A stretch of DNA of 64,000 nt, taken from contig NC_062246.1 in assembly GCF_905475465.1 (NCBI RefSeq), positions 5,358,001 to 5,422,000 on the forward strand. The letters are read 5' to 3'. Every line of letters starts with the position of its first letter. Positions within the stretch are counted from its first letter, which is position 1. The notes beneath the pieces are model-generated. The model was not told where the DNA came from, ran no database searches, and was given only the letters and a program-made list of their open reading frames with translations. Shown here one piece after another: positions 1 through 11,531 of this stretch. The translations under genes and the position numbers were made by a program. This DNA comes from Pieris napi. Taxonomy: Eukaryota > Arthropoda > Insecta > Lepidoptera > Pieridae.

Positions 1-461
1 ATGAAGTAATCATTTGGGTTTGATTCAATTATATGACTGAATGAGGAAATAAACGTCATAAGTCGTTGCGGCTGCTTAGAATCGGGAGGTATATAGACCA
101 ATCCAATATGAAGATTACGCCGACCATTAGCTCCAAGTGAATTTTCTGGTATAGTAAGCCACAAAGTTTCGACGTTAGTGCAGTTCCATTCAGGTCTTTC
201 ATAAGCCTGCAATTTAGGAGATATAAAAATTAACAAACCTCCCCCATATTTTTTATGTGATGTTTCTTTAGTTCTATCACGCCGAAACATAGTATAATTA
301 CCCCCGCAAAGTTCGCTGTCGTAAAACTTATCGCTTAACCAAGATTCAGTTATTAAAACAATATCAAAAGTAGATAAGAGTAGATTGCGATAAAATTCAG
401 TCGTTTTCGTCCGTAAGCCTCGCACGTTTTGATAGAATATGGTTAGGGTTTTATCCAACAT
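1..461 (-). CDS. LINE ORF2, N-terminal AP-endonuclease part (partial)
   Basis: On the minus strand an ATG at 461 opens a frame with no stop through to position 1, about 153 codons, so the gene continues outside the window. It reads as the start of an EEP-family (AP-like) endonuclease of a non-LTR retrotransposon, which nicks target DNA to prime reverse transcription. Near the start it has the block FYQNVRGLRTK (residues 9-19; Asn12 is the expected metal-site Asn), then DIVLITESWL (residues 32-41, Glu38 the expected catalytic Glu), then GGGLLIFI and a GLVYIPP strand. These are the usual order and spacing for CR1/Jockey-group ORF2. The RT domain would lie beyond the window. It sits 193 nt downstream of ORF1 on the same strand. 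A 101-residue frame at 443-748 overlaps it and is a chance reading of the ORF1/ORF2 junction. The family call is firm; the clade is not assigned. Confidence 0.88.
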   Translation of the reverse strand, partial: MLDKTLTIFYQNVRGLRTKTTEFYRNLLLSTFDIVLITESWLSDKFYDSELCGGNYTMFRRDRTKETSHKKYGGGLLIFISPKLQAYERPEWNCTNVETLWLTIPENSLGANGRRNLHIGLVYIPPDSKQPQRLMTFISSFSHIIESNPNDYF

Positions 462-654
462 TTAAAGAAAAATCTAAACGTACCAACGTTTATGCAAACA
501 TTTTTATTTAGGTAGGAAGATCTCGAATTCTGCGTTACTATTAATGTGAAATTGTAAATCAAGAAACAAAGCGCTGCTAAAACCACTGAAAAATACACGA
601 ACGATGCCGTAAAATAATTAGTTAAATAATAAAAATACAAATGCAAAGTTGAAT

Positions 655-1626
655 CTAAGAAATTTTTGATAAATCCCGCTCCGAATTTATTGTAATGGCT
701 GGGGACTCTTCGTTTCTGCGTAAAAAAATGCAACAGTTTCTGACCCAAACGAATTTGTAACCTTTGTTCGTAGCCATTGTTTTAACCTCTTTTAGCAGAT
801 ATTTGTTTTCAGGGGTCAGGTGCTCGTTTACAAAGAATTTCTTAGAATTACCAGCCAAACCAATATCAGAAGTTTGAATTCCTCGCCTTTTTCGTAAACC
901 GGACAAAATTTTATCTTTAATGTCGCGAGATCTGAGACGAACAACAATTGTTTTTGGCTTTCCTGGCGTTGATTGCTTCGGCTGTACGCGATTGGCGAAT
1001 TCAATATCGCCCGGTTGCAATTCCACGTCAGCATGTTTTGCAATTTTTTGTATTAGTGAGCGTGTCGACTCGTTGCTAGTTTGAGGTAAACCTACAACCT
1101 CAATATTATTCATTCGGTTCCACTGCTGCTGCTTAGAAATTTGCGATTTTAGTTCACTTACAATGGCATTGCTATTCGAGAGATCATTCCTTAGTATATT
1201 TAATTCCTCCCTTAGAGATTTTGTTTCTTCAACGAATGGAATCATGAAGGACTTAATTTCTTCTCTCAATTCCATAATAAGAGAAGCTTTTAGAGTTTCG
1301 ATCAGCTTATTCTGTATGTGACCCAGTTTAGCGTCGATTGCCTGGTTAATTCCCTCTGCAATTACCTTCTGCAAGTCATCCCTAGACAAGTGCTTGTCGC
1401 TTTGTCCTGGATCCTTTTTATGACGCCTCGTGGAGGCTTGTGGATTTTCAGGCGATGCATCAGGGCAGCGCCGTCCTCTACGCATGCAAGGAGGACATAT
1501 CCAAGTGTCACTTGATTGTTCCACTGTAAGTCCTGTACAGTTACTGTGACAACCTCTAAAGCACTGTATACATTGAATCTGCGTGCTTATGTCTAGGTCC
1601 TTGGAGCATGCAATGCATTTGAGCAT
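655..1626 (-). CDS. LINE ORF1: PHD finger, coiled coil and FP-like domain
   Basis: This 323-residue intact ORF is the first gene of the LINE whose ORF2 follows at 461. ORF1 proteins bind the element RNA and act as chaperones in retrotransposition. Residues 4-47 form a PHD-type zinc finger in C4HC3 order: Cys4, Cys7, Cys19, Cys22, His27, Cys30, Cys44, Cys47, with Trp42 two residues before Cys44 as usual. A basic linker (about 48-75) leads to a long charged helical stretch (about 80-165) that looks like a coiled coil. The C-terminal half (about 170-310) has NNIEVVGLP, KTIVVRLRSRDIKDKIL and KKFFVNEHLTPENKYLL. This pattern is known from the ORF1 of many insect LINEs and from the baculovirus FP25K-like family. 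No stop or frameshift is seen, which suggests a fairly young insertion. The Met is the first in frame and lies just before the zinc finger. Confidence 0.85.
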   Translation of the reverse strand: MLKCIACSKDLDISTQIQCIQCFRGCHSNCTGLTVEQSSDTWICPPCMRRGRRCPDASPENPQASTRRHKKDPGQSDKHLSRDDLQKVIAEGINQAIDAKLGHIQNKLIETLKASLIMELREEIKSFMIPFVEETKSLREELNILRNDLSNSNAIVSELKSQISKQQQWNRMNNIEVVGLPQTSNESTRSLIQKIAKHADVELQPGDIEFANRVQPKQSTPGKPKTIVVRLRSRDIKDKILSGLRKRRGIQTSDIGLAGNSKKFFVNEHLTPENKYLLKEVKTMATNKGYKFVWVRNCCIFLRRNEESPAITINSERDLSKIS

Positions 1627-2410
1627 TTTATCTATTCCTCAAATTTTCCCTTCCTTATTATATAGAAGAAAAAGGAAAATATAAAAATATAAAACAAAAA
1701 TAAAACCTATATGTGTCGACACTCAGGATCGAACTGGCTTCAGTTAGATTTTACGTTAAGAACTTTTGTACGGAGCCACAACGTTCGTGACAAATGATTT
1801 GAATAAATCGTATAGTATGATAAATTTTAGTTGCGTGAATATCAATGACCTGTTTAAATAATATTTAATATTTGTATTTCTAGTCTCGCACTCACTTTGC
1901 CACTATTGACCTTGCACTAAATCACTTCATGTATCCACAATATCTCTTATTGTAGGTAAATGATCTCACTGCATTCTTGGTGGTATCATGCGTCGCGTAT
2001 TGTTGACGTGGTCCTAGAAGATCTTATACGCACTTTTTCTGCTTCTTCTGGGGCTGACAATATTTGACAAGGTAGTTCTTCAATAACACAGTTCGATTTT
2101 CACAGTTAATTTGGGATTTACCGCTTATATTTATTTTAAACATTAAATTTATGGATACGATTCGTCAACGTGTACGCTACCCTCAACGCGAAATACTATT
2201 TGAAAGTGGCATCTACGGTCTTCATAAACGAAACCAAATCTACAAACGACAAAAAGACGAACGAAAAGCCGCACACATCAAAAATGTTATAACTAGCGCA
2301 AGGGAGGTGTGAAGTACACTTGAGTCTGATAATACCGAGTTGAGTTCGCAATAAAATTGTCAAGTAGTGATCCGCTAACGACGCACTTTGAAATCCAACA
2401 TTTGAGTTCG
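1627..2410 (-). other. Probable 5' leader of the LINE, 5' end not located
   Basis: This is upstream sequence of ORF1. The part at about 2140-2400 is less AT-rich than the sequence beyond it and contains no gene. It may be the LINE 5' untranslated region, but I see no target-site duplication or other mark that fixes the end of the element. Confidence 0.35.
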
Positions 2411-4076
2411 GAGTTAAACACTGCTAGACGCTTTGATTATACTTACCATTTTAATAACAGAATATTGAATTTGATTTAAATTACAATCTTATACTAAAAT
2501 GCAAAAAAACTTGTTTTTCTCGGAATTTATTATTGCATGGAGCATTATAGCGTATTTATAATTATCATTTGCTAATTTAAATTATCAATAGTCATATTAT
2601 AATCGACGACGACCAACGAGACACTGTTTTATTATTTTACCATTCTGTAATTGACTTCAAAAAAGGGAGAATGTTTAACATTGTGTATGTTTTTCAAAAG
2701 GCTTTCAAATTGTGATTACAAAATATTTTGCGAAACATTTAAATTATAATCCTTATACACAATAATGTTGTTATCAATACCATGACTTTTAAAAAGGTCT
2801 CAGTGGTTTAGTATATTCGATAACGTTCTTCGATTTCCGGTGAAAATTGTTTAATGATGAGGCTACCTTATTACCGACCATTAAATAACATGAAAAACAC
2901 AGATGGAAACGTTTCTAGCAAGCTCTTAACTTTTACGCACTCAAAATTTATTTTAAGAACCCTTCAATTTAAATAATATGTATGTATAGAAGAATTGTAA
3001 TTAGTACTACAGCTATTTGGTTGCGGACAATAAAATTCCGTCCTTTGCAATATTACCCACGGAAGCCATACACCTTTTGGTAAAAAGTTAATGGTGCTTC
3101 AAGCTTGGCCCGTGTCCTGTAATTACGAATTAAAAAGTTCGTCCGCCGGACCCTACTTTTTTCATTTATTCGAAGATAATGTTGCATTCCAAAACACCAA
3201 TTTTATACAATTTTGACTTCTGTTTCAGAGTTAATAGAGACCTATTTCCATTAATAGCACGACCAATTACTTTACTGTTATCTTCTCATATACGACGCGT
3301 TTTTACTATTTACTTTCGGGATGAAAATTAACTTCTGTTTATTAGGGTGAAGCGGATTTTGGATTTCTCCTGCAATGGCATCAAATTTGGATTGTACGAG
3401 CAGTCATGCCTTAATAGTTTATATACGTTTATCTCCTTTATGTACATTACTTAATTTACTTTTTTCTAAGTCTAATTAAAATATTCATAATACACATTCG
3501 AACTGAATAGAACAATTTTATAAATATAAGAAGGCCATTTAATTTCTTTCAATGTTTGCCTTTCGATTTTGTTGAAATTAATTTAAATCGTTGTAATAAA
3601 TATTTAATTCGACTAACGCAACGATACAACCTGTTTTTATCGCATTGTTACAACTAGATAAAAAATCTACATGTGAATATTCCCCGTGGATTTAATTCGT
3701 ATAAAATACGGATTAAATTCAACAAAGCATATCATAACAAAATTCCCCAACTTTTGTTTGATTGTTATAGTTTATGGCGATAATAAAAAGAAGAATTAAC
3801 TACGAGGGAATGACATTATTCGTATACACTTTCAGTTACTAATAAAAATGGCATGTGGTTATATTTTTGAATTACAATGCGTAATAAAATGTATTGTGAG
3901 AAGTTGTAAGGGGCTGAAATAATTGTTGTAGCGTTTTACGACCGAAAAATGTTAGACACTGTCAACAATAAAACCAGTACGGGCTTAAAAGTATGTGTTT
4001 AATTTTCGTTAATCGTTTATAGATTTATCATGATTTGTCTATACTTTCTGGCAGTTCGTTTTAATCTCTATCTCTG
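2411..4076. other. AT-rich stretch, nothing recognised
   Basis: AT-rich sequence with no ORF of note, RNA gene or repeat that I can tie to another copy in the window. Confidence 0.5.
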
Positions 4077-4172
4077 CCTTGCGATTCTGTAACTCAATTT
4101 TCGAACTCTCACTGCGGTCATTTTACGATTTGGCATTCTGATAAACGCGACCGCCACTGTGAAAACCGCCTG
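4077..4172 (+). repeat. Block-shuffled dispersed repeat, copy A
   Basis: It starts with TGCGATTCTGTAACTCA, shared with 37125-37264 and, inverted, with 32291-32434. Unlike those copies it lacks the internal block GCGGTTTTCGCACCGGCGGT. It carries a reverse-complement version of that block (GCGACCGCC...GAAAACCGCC) after GGCATTCTGATAAA instead. That makes it a rearranged copy of a foldback-type family. Confidence 0.7.
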
Positions 4173-6534
4173 AATTGCCTGAATTCAATAAAATCTAAAT
4201 TTTTATTTTTATAAGAAATAACGTTTGAAAAGATCGTTTAACCTCTCAGAATTGACATGAAAAACCATAAAATATATAATGTATTGATCTAATATTTTAT
4301 TCAACCACATGAAAATCAATTAAATTGAAATCATTGTAGTCTACAAATACTGTACCAACATTAATATCAGAACGAAACATTTAATCAAAATTGCAAAAAC
4401 CGCTATTGTCGTTCCACTTCAATCGTAATTTTGGTAAAACAAAGGGGGCATTCGGAAGATCGATGTTGGCCGACGGCTTAATGTCGATGTATTTACTGCA
4501 CTGTAAAGCCAGCGATACCACCGATTGCCTAAAGCGAGCTCATATATCGCCTGAATATTCCACAATCATGCTGTTCCCCACCATTACTTTTTGTTCGTTT
4601 GTTTTGCGTAATTATTCTTTTATACTGCTTTTAGGATATTGGAAACTGGCGAGGATTAAAAGTGACGTACTTCAATATTTGCTTACACAAGCTTCGCTTA
4701 TACATATTGTTGAGTTAATTTATAAAACGAAAACATTCTATTATAATCAATTGATTTTGATTTTTGTTTATGGTACGCGAGTATCTTTGATCCTTAAGCA
4801 CGTATTAAACGTAACTATTAACTTATATTTAATCATTGTTATATAAAATAACACACCATAATAAATACTTATATTTATATAATATATTTTATATATAATA
4901 ATTAAATATAATATTATATATAAAATAATGATTTCGGTATTTTAAGAATTAAGTTAGTTTTTCATATTAAGTTAACATGATAATTTGTAAGTAATGACTT
5001 GCCCAAAAATTAATGTAAATAAAACCGAAAAGCAACATTATTTTAGTATAATAAAACTCCGAAATGTATCTGCTCAATGCCTCAATGCCCTGGTACACTA
5101 ACGAACTAATTATTTACTACTACTAGCTGTGGCCTGTGGTTACATCCGCTATTTCTCATATTTTCAACATCAGATGTGAACAAAGCCTTCCTGAATTTGA
5201 CTTACACAAAAATATGTTTTAAACTCGAACCAGTATTTGTCCTAGAACCAGTATAACCGCAGTTAAACCAAACAACAAAACTTAATGTCAAATTAAAGCA
5301 GTTTTAATTTGATTCTAGACTTGTAGACGGCTATAGTCAAACTCCCCAACAATCGTATTTATTAATTAACTGGCGACGATTCTTTAGGAATAATTAAAAA
5401 GCTTGGAACAAAGGAAGAAAGATTCTCGAACTAGCCACGAAGCACTGCAGATTGCTTCTATGTTTCACTAATTGTGAACGGGACTCACAAAGCCTGGATA
5501 ATTGAAAGTAGTAAATAGGAGCTCAATTTTCTTATATGGCTTTACTGTCTCAAAATGTATGAAAGACAAAAGCTGTAATTGTAATATCTTTTTGGACATG
5601 AGTTCATTATTATTAGCACCCAACATGAGAATACTTCTATATTGAACACGAGTTCAATACAAAAGTATTGAAGATAATAAAAACTCTTGTTAATATGTAA
5701 TAGTAAATTAATAGTGTAAGAAACCAATTGAGGGCGTTTAATCATTTGCAACTAATAGAAGTATACTTTAATTGGAATGGAAAGTACTTATTTTTACATT
5801 ATACTGACCTATTATGTAAAAATAAGTAATAATTCATTAAGTGATCAGCACGTTTATCTTTTTTATGTGTATATGATAGATTTGATTCATCCTAATCGCT
5901 TTTTATAAAATTAAAGATAATTAAAAACAATTCAAGTAGATATTTGAATCATCGTTAGTTCTTAGTTCTAGTATTTATATAGAAGAAGAAGAATGTGAAT
6001 CTTTTGTTCCTGGAAACCTCAACATACCCTAGTAGATAATTTTTAAATTCACTTAATACAATCAATGGGAATTTACAGAATTCATAATTACTCCCTTTTG
6101 TTAAGACAATTAAGTTAATTGCGGGAATAATAGTATGTAGTTGAAACTAGGAACGGGAAGCAGCCACGTCTAGACTAATGAAATTAAACAGAAAATATCC
6201 TTAACTGAACTAGAACATTTTGTTTTATTTATGTCACCAACGCGAGGTGCCCCTAAGTAGAAACGTAATAAATAAACAGTTGTATAATAAATATAATTTA
6301 ATAGTTAAACAATAATACTGGAACGGCGTCAAAATTCAAGTATATTGAGAATAATAATTAAACAATAGTGCTAAATCTGGCTAGCTTTTGCAGGCTTGCG
6401 AAGTTACGATAACTTCCACATCGGGTTAACGTCGCAGCGATTCTGATTAAAATTTTATGTTTTCGCAACTTTTTATTCCAAGTTTACGATAAAATAGTTG
6501 CCAATATAAAAATAACCACCTAGACCTTAGTGTT
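4173..6534. other. AT-rich stretch with low-complexity runs
   Basis: It holds a near-pure A/T run at about 4860-4925. At about 5125-5155 there is a TACTAGCTGTGGCC-type motif like the ends of common insect repeats, too short to classify. A hairpin at 5785-5828 is listed separately. A 151-codon frame at 4391-4846 has no recognisable domain and turns AT-driven and hydrophobic in its second half; I do not call it. Confidence 0.4.
5785..5828. repeat. Perfect 15-bp inverted repeat, 14-nt loop
   Basis: The arms TACTTATTTTTACAT (5785-5799) and its reverse complement (5814-5828) match fully. They are AT-rich, and I know of no function. Confidence 0.8.
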
Positions 6535-6539
6535 TATAA

Positions 6540-6690
6540 ATCTCTTCTGTATATATATAAAATTCTCGTGTCACAATGTTCGTTCCCATACTCCTCCGAA
6601 ACGGCTGGACCGATTCCTTTGAAATTTTTTATGCTCATTCAGTTAGTCTGAATAAGCATGATTTGAGGGCGCTGCAGTGCTAAATTATCT
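6540..6690 (+). mobile_element. Helitron-like (Lep1-type) repeat end
   Basis: It has TATATATATAAAATTCTCG followed by TGTCACAATGTTCGTTCCC and ACTCCTCCGAAACGGCTGG. From memory this is the start of a very common lepidopteran repeat usually placed among Helitron-like elements. No protein is encoded. The right end is unclear; a block containing GAGGGCGCTGCAG closes what I can recognise. Confidence 0.55.
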
Positions 6691-7770
6691 TTTATGTTAT
6701 GTTGATTATGTTACGGCATTATAGATCTTTATACTTAATATAAAATAATTAAAAGTGTATATAAAGTTGTAAGTTTAAATGTTTAAAGTATACATCATAT
6801 AAGATATTGGACACAATATATATATATCTTATGTATTTTATATTATTTTTTTTTTTCGATGTCTTCGTATTGGGATGGGCTTAGGATAGCGTATGTATTT
6901 TTGTGAATAAATAAATATTTGTTGTAAATAAGAGAAATGACGCGTAGGAAATAAGTATTATATTAGTTCGCCCAACTGCCACGCCCTTTCCACACAGACT
7001 ATAATGATATATAATTTAATTGGCAACACGCCTAAGATGCACAGATACATAAAAAGATTTTGTGGAGTTAAATTAATAAAGTTTGTCTCGCGGTTAGAAA
7101 TAAAAAAGTATGTGACAAGTTGCAAGCGAGAGTTGTAAGTTGTAACAATAAATACAAAAGATCGGACAGCTTAGACGTAGAAACACTTTGGAGTTTTTAT
7201 TTGAGACAGGTTCTTTATCGAGAACAATCTAGAACTTTGTCTACTTTTGTTTGTCTATACATTCGGCTTTGGAACTATTTGTAAGCCTTACAATGTATTC
7301 TGTTTTTAAATCTTTTATAAAAGTTCTAGTACTCGTAATGTTATTGGTTGTGTTATATTAATTAATTTATTTATTTAATTTAATTTTCATTACATTAAAT
7401 TATCTCAAAGGGCAGCGTATTCGATAAAGGCTTCTAACAGGCTTGACTTTCTCCAACAATTACAACAACTATAGACACCTGACAAATTATGTACCTAACA
7501 TTTCCTCATAAATCATACTTAACTTCATGAAATGTCGAACAGTATTTTTGAGTTTATTGTTACAGATAGACCAACAGACAAAGACCTCCTTGTTATATAA
7601 TATACTAAGTATTTCGACTTGTTGTGACAAATTTAGCGACTTAGTTGAATTTTATAATTCTAAAATAAGTAATTGTAAAAAAAACACGTGCATTATTAAT
7701 TATTGTATTATAGCTATAGTTTCATTATAAAACAATAATTTATCTATTTCATTATACGAGAGTTCCAAAT
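6691..7770. other. AT-rich stretch, nothing recognised
   Basis: No supported feature. The 67-codon frame at 7527-7730 looks like chance AT-rich sequence. Confidence 0.45.
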
Positions 7771-7799
7771 ATATATATATATATATACATATATATATG
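7771..7799. repeat. AT dinucleotide microsatellite
   Basis: An (AT)n tract interrupted once by AC. Confidence 0.9.
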
Positions 7800-7863
7800 T
7801 AATTCGTTCGCGTTTATATCAAGGTAACGTTTTTAAAATAGTACAATTATTGTAATTACAGCT

Positions 7864-8126
7864 AGCAGTGTTGGCCTAGTGGTTACAAAGTGTGACTATC
7901 ATGCCTGGGGGCCTAAGTCGAATCCCGGCTGCACCAATTGACCTTCCGTCTATGTGCGCATTTAACACTCACTCGTACAGTGAAGGAAAACATCGTGAGG
8001 AAACTGGTATACCTAGGACCCAAAAGCGTGTCAGGCACAGAAAGTTCGATCCCACTTGCCTATTACAAACGATCACGGAATAAATACAAAATCTGAGGCC
8101 AGAACTAAAAGGTTGTAGCGCCATTG
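7864..8126 (+). mobile_element. tRNA-derived SINE (family 1), diverged copy
   Basis: The head AGCAGTGTTGGCCTAGTGG resembles a pol III A box and AAGTCGAATCCCGGC a B box. The body has GTGAAGGAAAACATCGTGAG and the tail motif GGTTGTAGCGCCATTGG. It is more diverged than the copies at 14.5, 27.7 and 54.6 kb. The small frames on both strands here are shadows. Confidence 0.85.
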
Positions 8127-8585
8127 GTATAATTCTAATTACCGAATTTATCTCAGTTACAGCGCATTTTATTTTACACGTTAGTATACGAAGCGTTATT
8201 TGCTTTGTCTGCTTATCAGATTTTACCTGAACAAGTGAGACGTCCAATCTGCGCCACTCAACTTTTACGAGCGACTACTCAACGGGAATACAAATTGTTT
8301 CAGTGCAATCGTAAAATACAAACACTGAACATTTGTAGATCGTAAATGTATTACGACACGGTCTGATACTAATGCCGTTTGAGAATTATTAATATGGCTC
8401 GATTTTTGTATGCATCTCACGTTAATATGACTTAATTAGTGTTCATCAAAGTTCTATAGATGGATGTGAATACAGCGGATAATCTGTTATTACTAAGCAA
8501 TTACTCTGTTTAATCCATTAGATTCTTATCCTGAAATGACGAATACCAACAAGACCGAAGTAACGCCAATTTCCTAACTTACAAT
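8127..8585. other. AT-rich stretch, nothing recognised
   Basis: No supported feature. Confidence 0.45.
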
Positions 8586-8952
8586 AAAAAAAGTGTGCGT
8601 GTACGCGCGTAAGAAGTTATACTTCTTTGGTATTATTAAAAATAGTTTTTGATTGCATGCAAATAATTAATTACAATTAAATAATCAAAGACTGGAAAAG
8701 GAGTTATAGTCAATAAAGTTCAGTTTACATTTGAAAAATTAAATAAATAAATATTTATTATTATTCTCTTACATTAAGTGTAACATAAATTCTATTATTA
8801 TTCGAATGTTGTTTTTAAATTATGTCCAATGCCTTAGCATCTTCCATGGGCAACTACATTCTGTTAATTTTGTGTAACGGTGCGCGCGCATCGTAAAATT
8901 TCACTCGTATCAATTTTTCATAACGCGCCTAAAGAAGTATAACTTCAAAAAA
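8586..8952 (+). mobile_element. Palindrome-ended element, copy P1
   Basis: The left end has GTGTGCGTGTACGCGCGTAA followed by the palindrome AAGAAGTTATACTTCTT. The right end has AACGCGCC then AAAGAAGTATAACTTC. Inside is TTAAGTGTAACATAAATTCT, also seen in diverged form in the copy at 12.6 kb. It has no coding capacity and looks like a non-autonomous family with inverted ends; I do not know its class. Confidence 0.65.
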
Positions 8953-9810
8953 TCTTAATCTTAGTATTAAGACTTTTCAATTATCCCCTACAACACATAC
9001 CGAATCGCAGTACAAAAGTATTAAAGCTATTCATACATTTACAATAGTTTGAATAAGGGGCTAAGTATAAATTATTGTTATTTAAAAATGGGTATCGTAT
9101 ACAGCGTGAAGGATTTTTGTGTATATTCTTGATTGTATCGATCGTCAAATATTTGTATTATTACATAATATAACATAACATTAATTTCATCATAAAGTTA
9201 AAACATTTCTTATATAGGTACGGTTCTAAGCGGATCTTTTCGCCAATCACTTTATTTCCATGACAACCTCGGTCACATAATTCGTAGTATAGTACATTTT
9301 CCTCCACCACACGTGTAAAGGTGGACCTTTAATACAGGAGTTCAAAGGTTTCTGATTGGCAAATGCTCCGTGCGTGAACATAATCCGCTCAACGTACAAA
9401 AAATCGCTACTACTCTTTTGAAAGCGTTCCGGTGTATTTTCGTTGAGCTGAAAAGTTTTCGCAATACTCGGCTAACTCGAGTTTAAATTCCCGAGGAAAG
9501 GGGATTCAGCGATCATCTCGCTGAGTCTAATAAAAGGCGAAATATGTTGTCACTGAAGTTTATGACTTTAGTTGTGTGATGAAGTTTCGTACATCGTATC
9601 AAGTCAGACGAAGATTTAATAAGAAAAAATATGCAAAACAACCTTTTATTTGGTGAAATATATTTGCTTATTTTACTGAGAGCACGCGAAACTTTAAATG
9701 TTATTTAATGCTTCACTACATAGTGATCCACCTCCAGAAACTACTTACTTAATAATTTTTTTATAAAGATAGATATGTGCTTAGAAGTGTAGTTAGGGCT
9801 TTCACGTGTC
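8953..9810. other. AT-rich stretch with one less AT-rich block
   Basis: The part at about 9215-9560 is less AT-rich than its surroundings, but I see no ORF, splice pattern or repeat partner. Confidence 0.4.
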
Positions 9811-10074
9811 TAATGTTGTTATTAACAAGCTTGACTTTACTATTAATTAAAATCTATTACAATCTATCATTGACATGAGAAAATGAATGTACTTATGTTG
9901 GCAATTATGAAAAATTTCATAATTTTTCAATCGTCGTTTACTTAATGTTGTTATTAACAAGCTTGACTTTACTATTAATTAAAATCTATTACAATCTATC
10001 ATCGACATGAGAAAATGAATCTACTTATGTTGGCAATTATGAAAAATTTCATAATTTTTCAATCGTCGTTTAAT
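9811..10074. repeat. Tandem duplication, 2 x 132 bp
   Basis: Copies at 9811-9942 and 9943-10074 differ at a few positions only (for example ATTGAC/ATCGAC and GAATGTA/GAATCTA). Each holds the short palindrome ATTATGAAAAATTTCATAAT. The similarity points to a recent duplication. Confidence 0.92.
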
Positions 10075-11360
10075 TAATGCGACGGCTTAGTTATAATGAA
10101 AAAAAAATTCGTCGAATAGTAAGCTTCGCGGTTTTTTAAGACATAAATTTACTATGAACGAGCTTCTCACTATCATTTCAAAGAATAAAAGCAATTATGT
10201 AAAGTTGATCATCAATTCTGTGCGTTACGCAAATTTTATTGTAACCAATCTCGATAGTGCCCCGTAACGCCACTTAATGTGATAAAATTGTAACGATATC
10301 AATAATTTTTCGACTCTCGATTTCAATTTACATAAAGCGATTCATTTGCCCTATTGGTTGTTTGAATCAAATTAAGTGTGATTTATTTTTTCCTTAATTG
10401 TGTTGAATAATATTCGTAATGGTATACACTATAAAGATTATTTTTTGAATAACGTACAAGTATTACTTTATGCCTTATTACTGAGTACTGCAAAAACAAA
10501 TGTTCAGATTTTTGAATAACCATTTGTATAGATTATATTTAGGAATCATTTATCAGTCGGTCAGAGACAATTTTATGTCTTTTAAAAAGAAATTATAAAT
10601 AGTCTTTGCAGAAAGACATCATTTAACGTTACGATCAATCCCAACTTTAGACTAACATAAGATAGTGTCCAATTACTAACAATAACACAACTTACTTTTA
10701 AACATTTAATAACACAAAACAGACTTTTTTTAGACTAGGTCTTGCTTACTGATATTAATTATGCATACCTATATTATAGTTATATTTAATTTACAATGAT
10801 TTACTTTTAAATAAATATTTGAAGCATATTTCTTAACACCCATTAGTATATTATGAATTTCTCTTGATTATGTATTACAGAAATTTAATAAACTCTCTCC
10901 CCGCTCGTAATTTCCAATTTCGCATCAATAGCTGTGATTTAAGTATTTCCCGTATCATTTGTTTCCTTCGAATTCCAATATAACGTTTTTATTTTGTTAA
11001 ATTGCTTTCCTTTGTAGAGTATCCCCCTTCATATAAACATGCGTGAACCGTAACATAGATTTGTTTTTAAGGACTCTTTTTTATTTCGTTTTACCTTACG
11101 GCGATATTGATCATTTCGCGTCTTGGTACAAATCTTCATCTTTGTATATTTCTTAATTTATGAGTTTTATTTGTTGTCTAAACGCAGGCTTATTTTTATT
11201 AAGTACATACTAGTCCCGGGGTCTGTCAAAATCTAATCATGCGTTAAAATTAGGTATATTTTAGGCCGAAATATATTCGTGAGTCTTAGTGAGTAGACTT
11301 GCATCTTCCAACTTGCATCTGTCATGTTAAAGATTCTAATGCCTAAAAAACTTTATTTTT
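10075..11360. other. AT-rich stretch, nothing recognised
   Basis: No supported feature. Confidence 0.45.
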
Positions 11361-11531
11361 ATGTTATAGGAGGCAAACAGGCAGGAGGCTCATCTGATGT
11401 TAAGTGATACCGCCGTGCGTGCATGGACATTCACTGTGCCAGAAGGCTCGCAAGCGCGCTGCCGGCCTTTTAAGAATTGGTACACCCTTTTCTCAAAGGA
11501 CACTAACTTGAATTGGTTCGGAAATACTTTA
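11361..11531 (-). repeat. Dispersed repeat R (ACTTAACATCAG family)
   Basis: It has AGGAGGCTCATCTGATGTTA, GATACCGCC, GCCGGCCTTTTAAGAATTGG and GAATTGGTTCGGAAATACTT. The orientation is given relative to the copies that end in a poly-A run. It is a common lepidopteran repeat, possibly a LINE 3' end or a SINE. The 81-codon frame at 11397 is a reading of this repeat. Confidence 0.8.

Noticed and set aside
440..450. GGTTAGGGTT as a telomere-like repeat
   Set aside because: A single occurrence inside the LINE endonuclease frame, not a TTAGG array.
443..748. 101-codon minus-strand frame at the LINE ORF1/ORF2 junction
   Set aside because: It overlaps the end of ORF1 and the start of ORF2 in another phase and has no recognisable content.
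4391..4846. 151-codon plus-strand frame, the longest not explained by a repeat
   Set aside because: No domain, no plausible promoter or splice context, and the second half is AT-driven and hydrophobic as expected of chance frames in such DNA.
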